A stretch of DNA of 6,197 nucleotides from an uncultured Dyadobacter sp. GTDB taxonomy: Bacteria > Bacteroidota > Bacteroidia > Cytophagales > Spirosomataceae. Positions within the stretch are counted from its first letter, which is position 1, and each line of letters begins with the position of its first letter. The stretch covers positions 1 through 6,197 of the forward strand of contig CALGRQ010000377.1 of the NCBI GenBank assembly GCA_937880795.1, given 5' to 3'. Both the position numbers and the translations under genes were made by a program. Positions 6,193-6,197 of this stretch are shown in pieces. The notes beneath the pieces were generated by a model. That model worked only from the letters and a program-made list of their open reading frames with translations, did no database searches and had not been told where the DNA came from.

Positions 6193-6197
6193 GTTCT
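6091..6197. repeat. Perfect 47-base inverted repeat at the window end (probable fold-back artefact)
   Basis: Bases 6091-6137 and 6151-6197 are exact reverse complements with a 13-base spacer (6138-6150), and the right arm stops at the final base of the window. The left arm is ordinary LysM coding sequence continuous with the gene. The right arm has no coding sense in this frame and creates the TAG at 6190-6192. The first bases of the right arm, AAATTG, fit the expected LysM sequence (Lys-Leu after PD) and also match the inverted left-arm sequence CAATTT. This suggests self-priming at a short microhomology during amplification or library making. A genuine genomic palindrome is less likely. Confidence 0.9.

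Overview
The window reads as a chromosomal piece from a member of the Bacteroidota. The evidence is AT-leaning composition, start codons with no Shine-Dalgarno sequence but A/T-rich leaders, a TAnnTTTG-type -7 box upstream of the first gene, and a long MltD-like lytic transglycosylase with LysM repeats of the kind common in Cytophagales and Sphingobacteriales. The order-level assignment is inference; nothing here fixes a genus.

Layout, all on the + strand: a 192-base leader with a T10 tract and a possible promoter; galE (UDP-glucose 4-epimerase, 193-1212); rfbB/rmlB (dTDP-glucose 4,6-dehydratase, true start 1209, overlapping galE by ATGA); an 81-base gap ending in a compact hairpin; rfbA/rmlA (glucose-1-phosphate thymidylyltransferase, 2346-3215); a 62-base gap with a 12-pair hairpin, probably a terminator; a class I SAM-dependent O-methyltransferase of the CCoAOMT/COG4122 type (3278-3922); and a secreted lytic transglycosylase with a signal peptide, an SLT domain and several LysM modules (from 3955), cut by the window end.

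The first three genes supply sugar nucleotides for surface polysaccharide. RfbA makes dTDP-glucose from glucose-1-phosphate and dTTP. RfbB converts it to dTDP-4-keto-6-deoxyglucose. GalE interconverts UDP-glucose and UDP-galactose. rfbC and rfbD, needed to finish dTDP-L-rhamnose, are not in the window, so the final sugar cannot be read here. The last gene acts on peptidoglycan outside the cytoplasmic membrane. The methyltransferase substrate is unknown.

The most unusual structure is at the very end. Bases 6151-6197 are an exact 47-base reverse complement of 6091-6137 around a 13-base spacer, and the arm stops at the last base of the window. It breaks a LysM repeat in mid-domain. The best reading is a fold-back (self-primed) artefact at a contig end, so the apparent C-terminus and stop codon at 6190-6192 should not be trusted. 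A second notable point is an in-register A AAA AAA heptamer at the galE/rfbB junction, which could allow a -1 frameshift into rfbB. I found no RNA gene, CRISPR array or insertion sequence, and no convincing undescribed system; this is mostly a conventional cell-envelope region.
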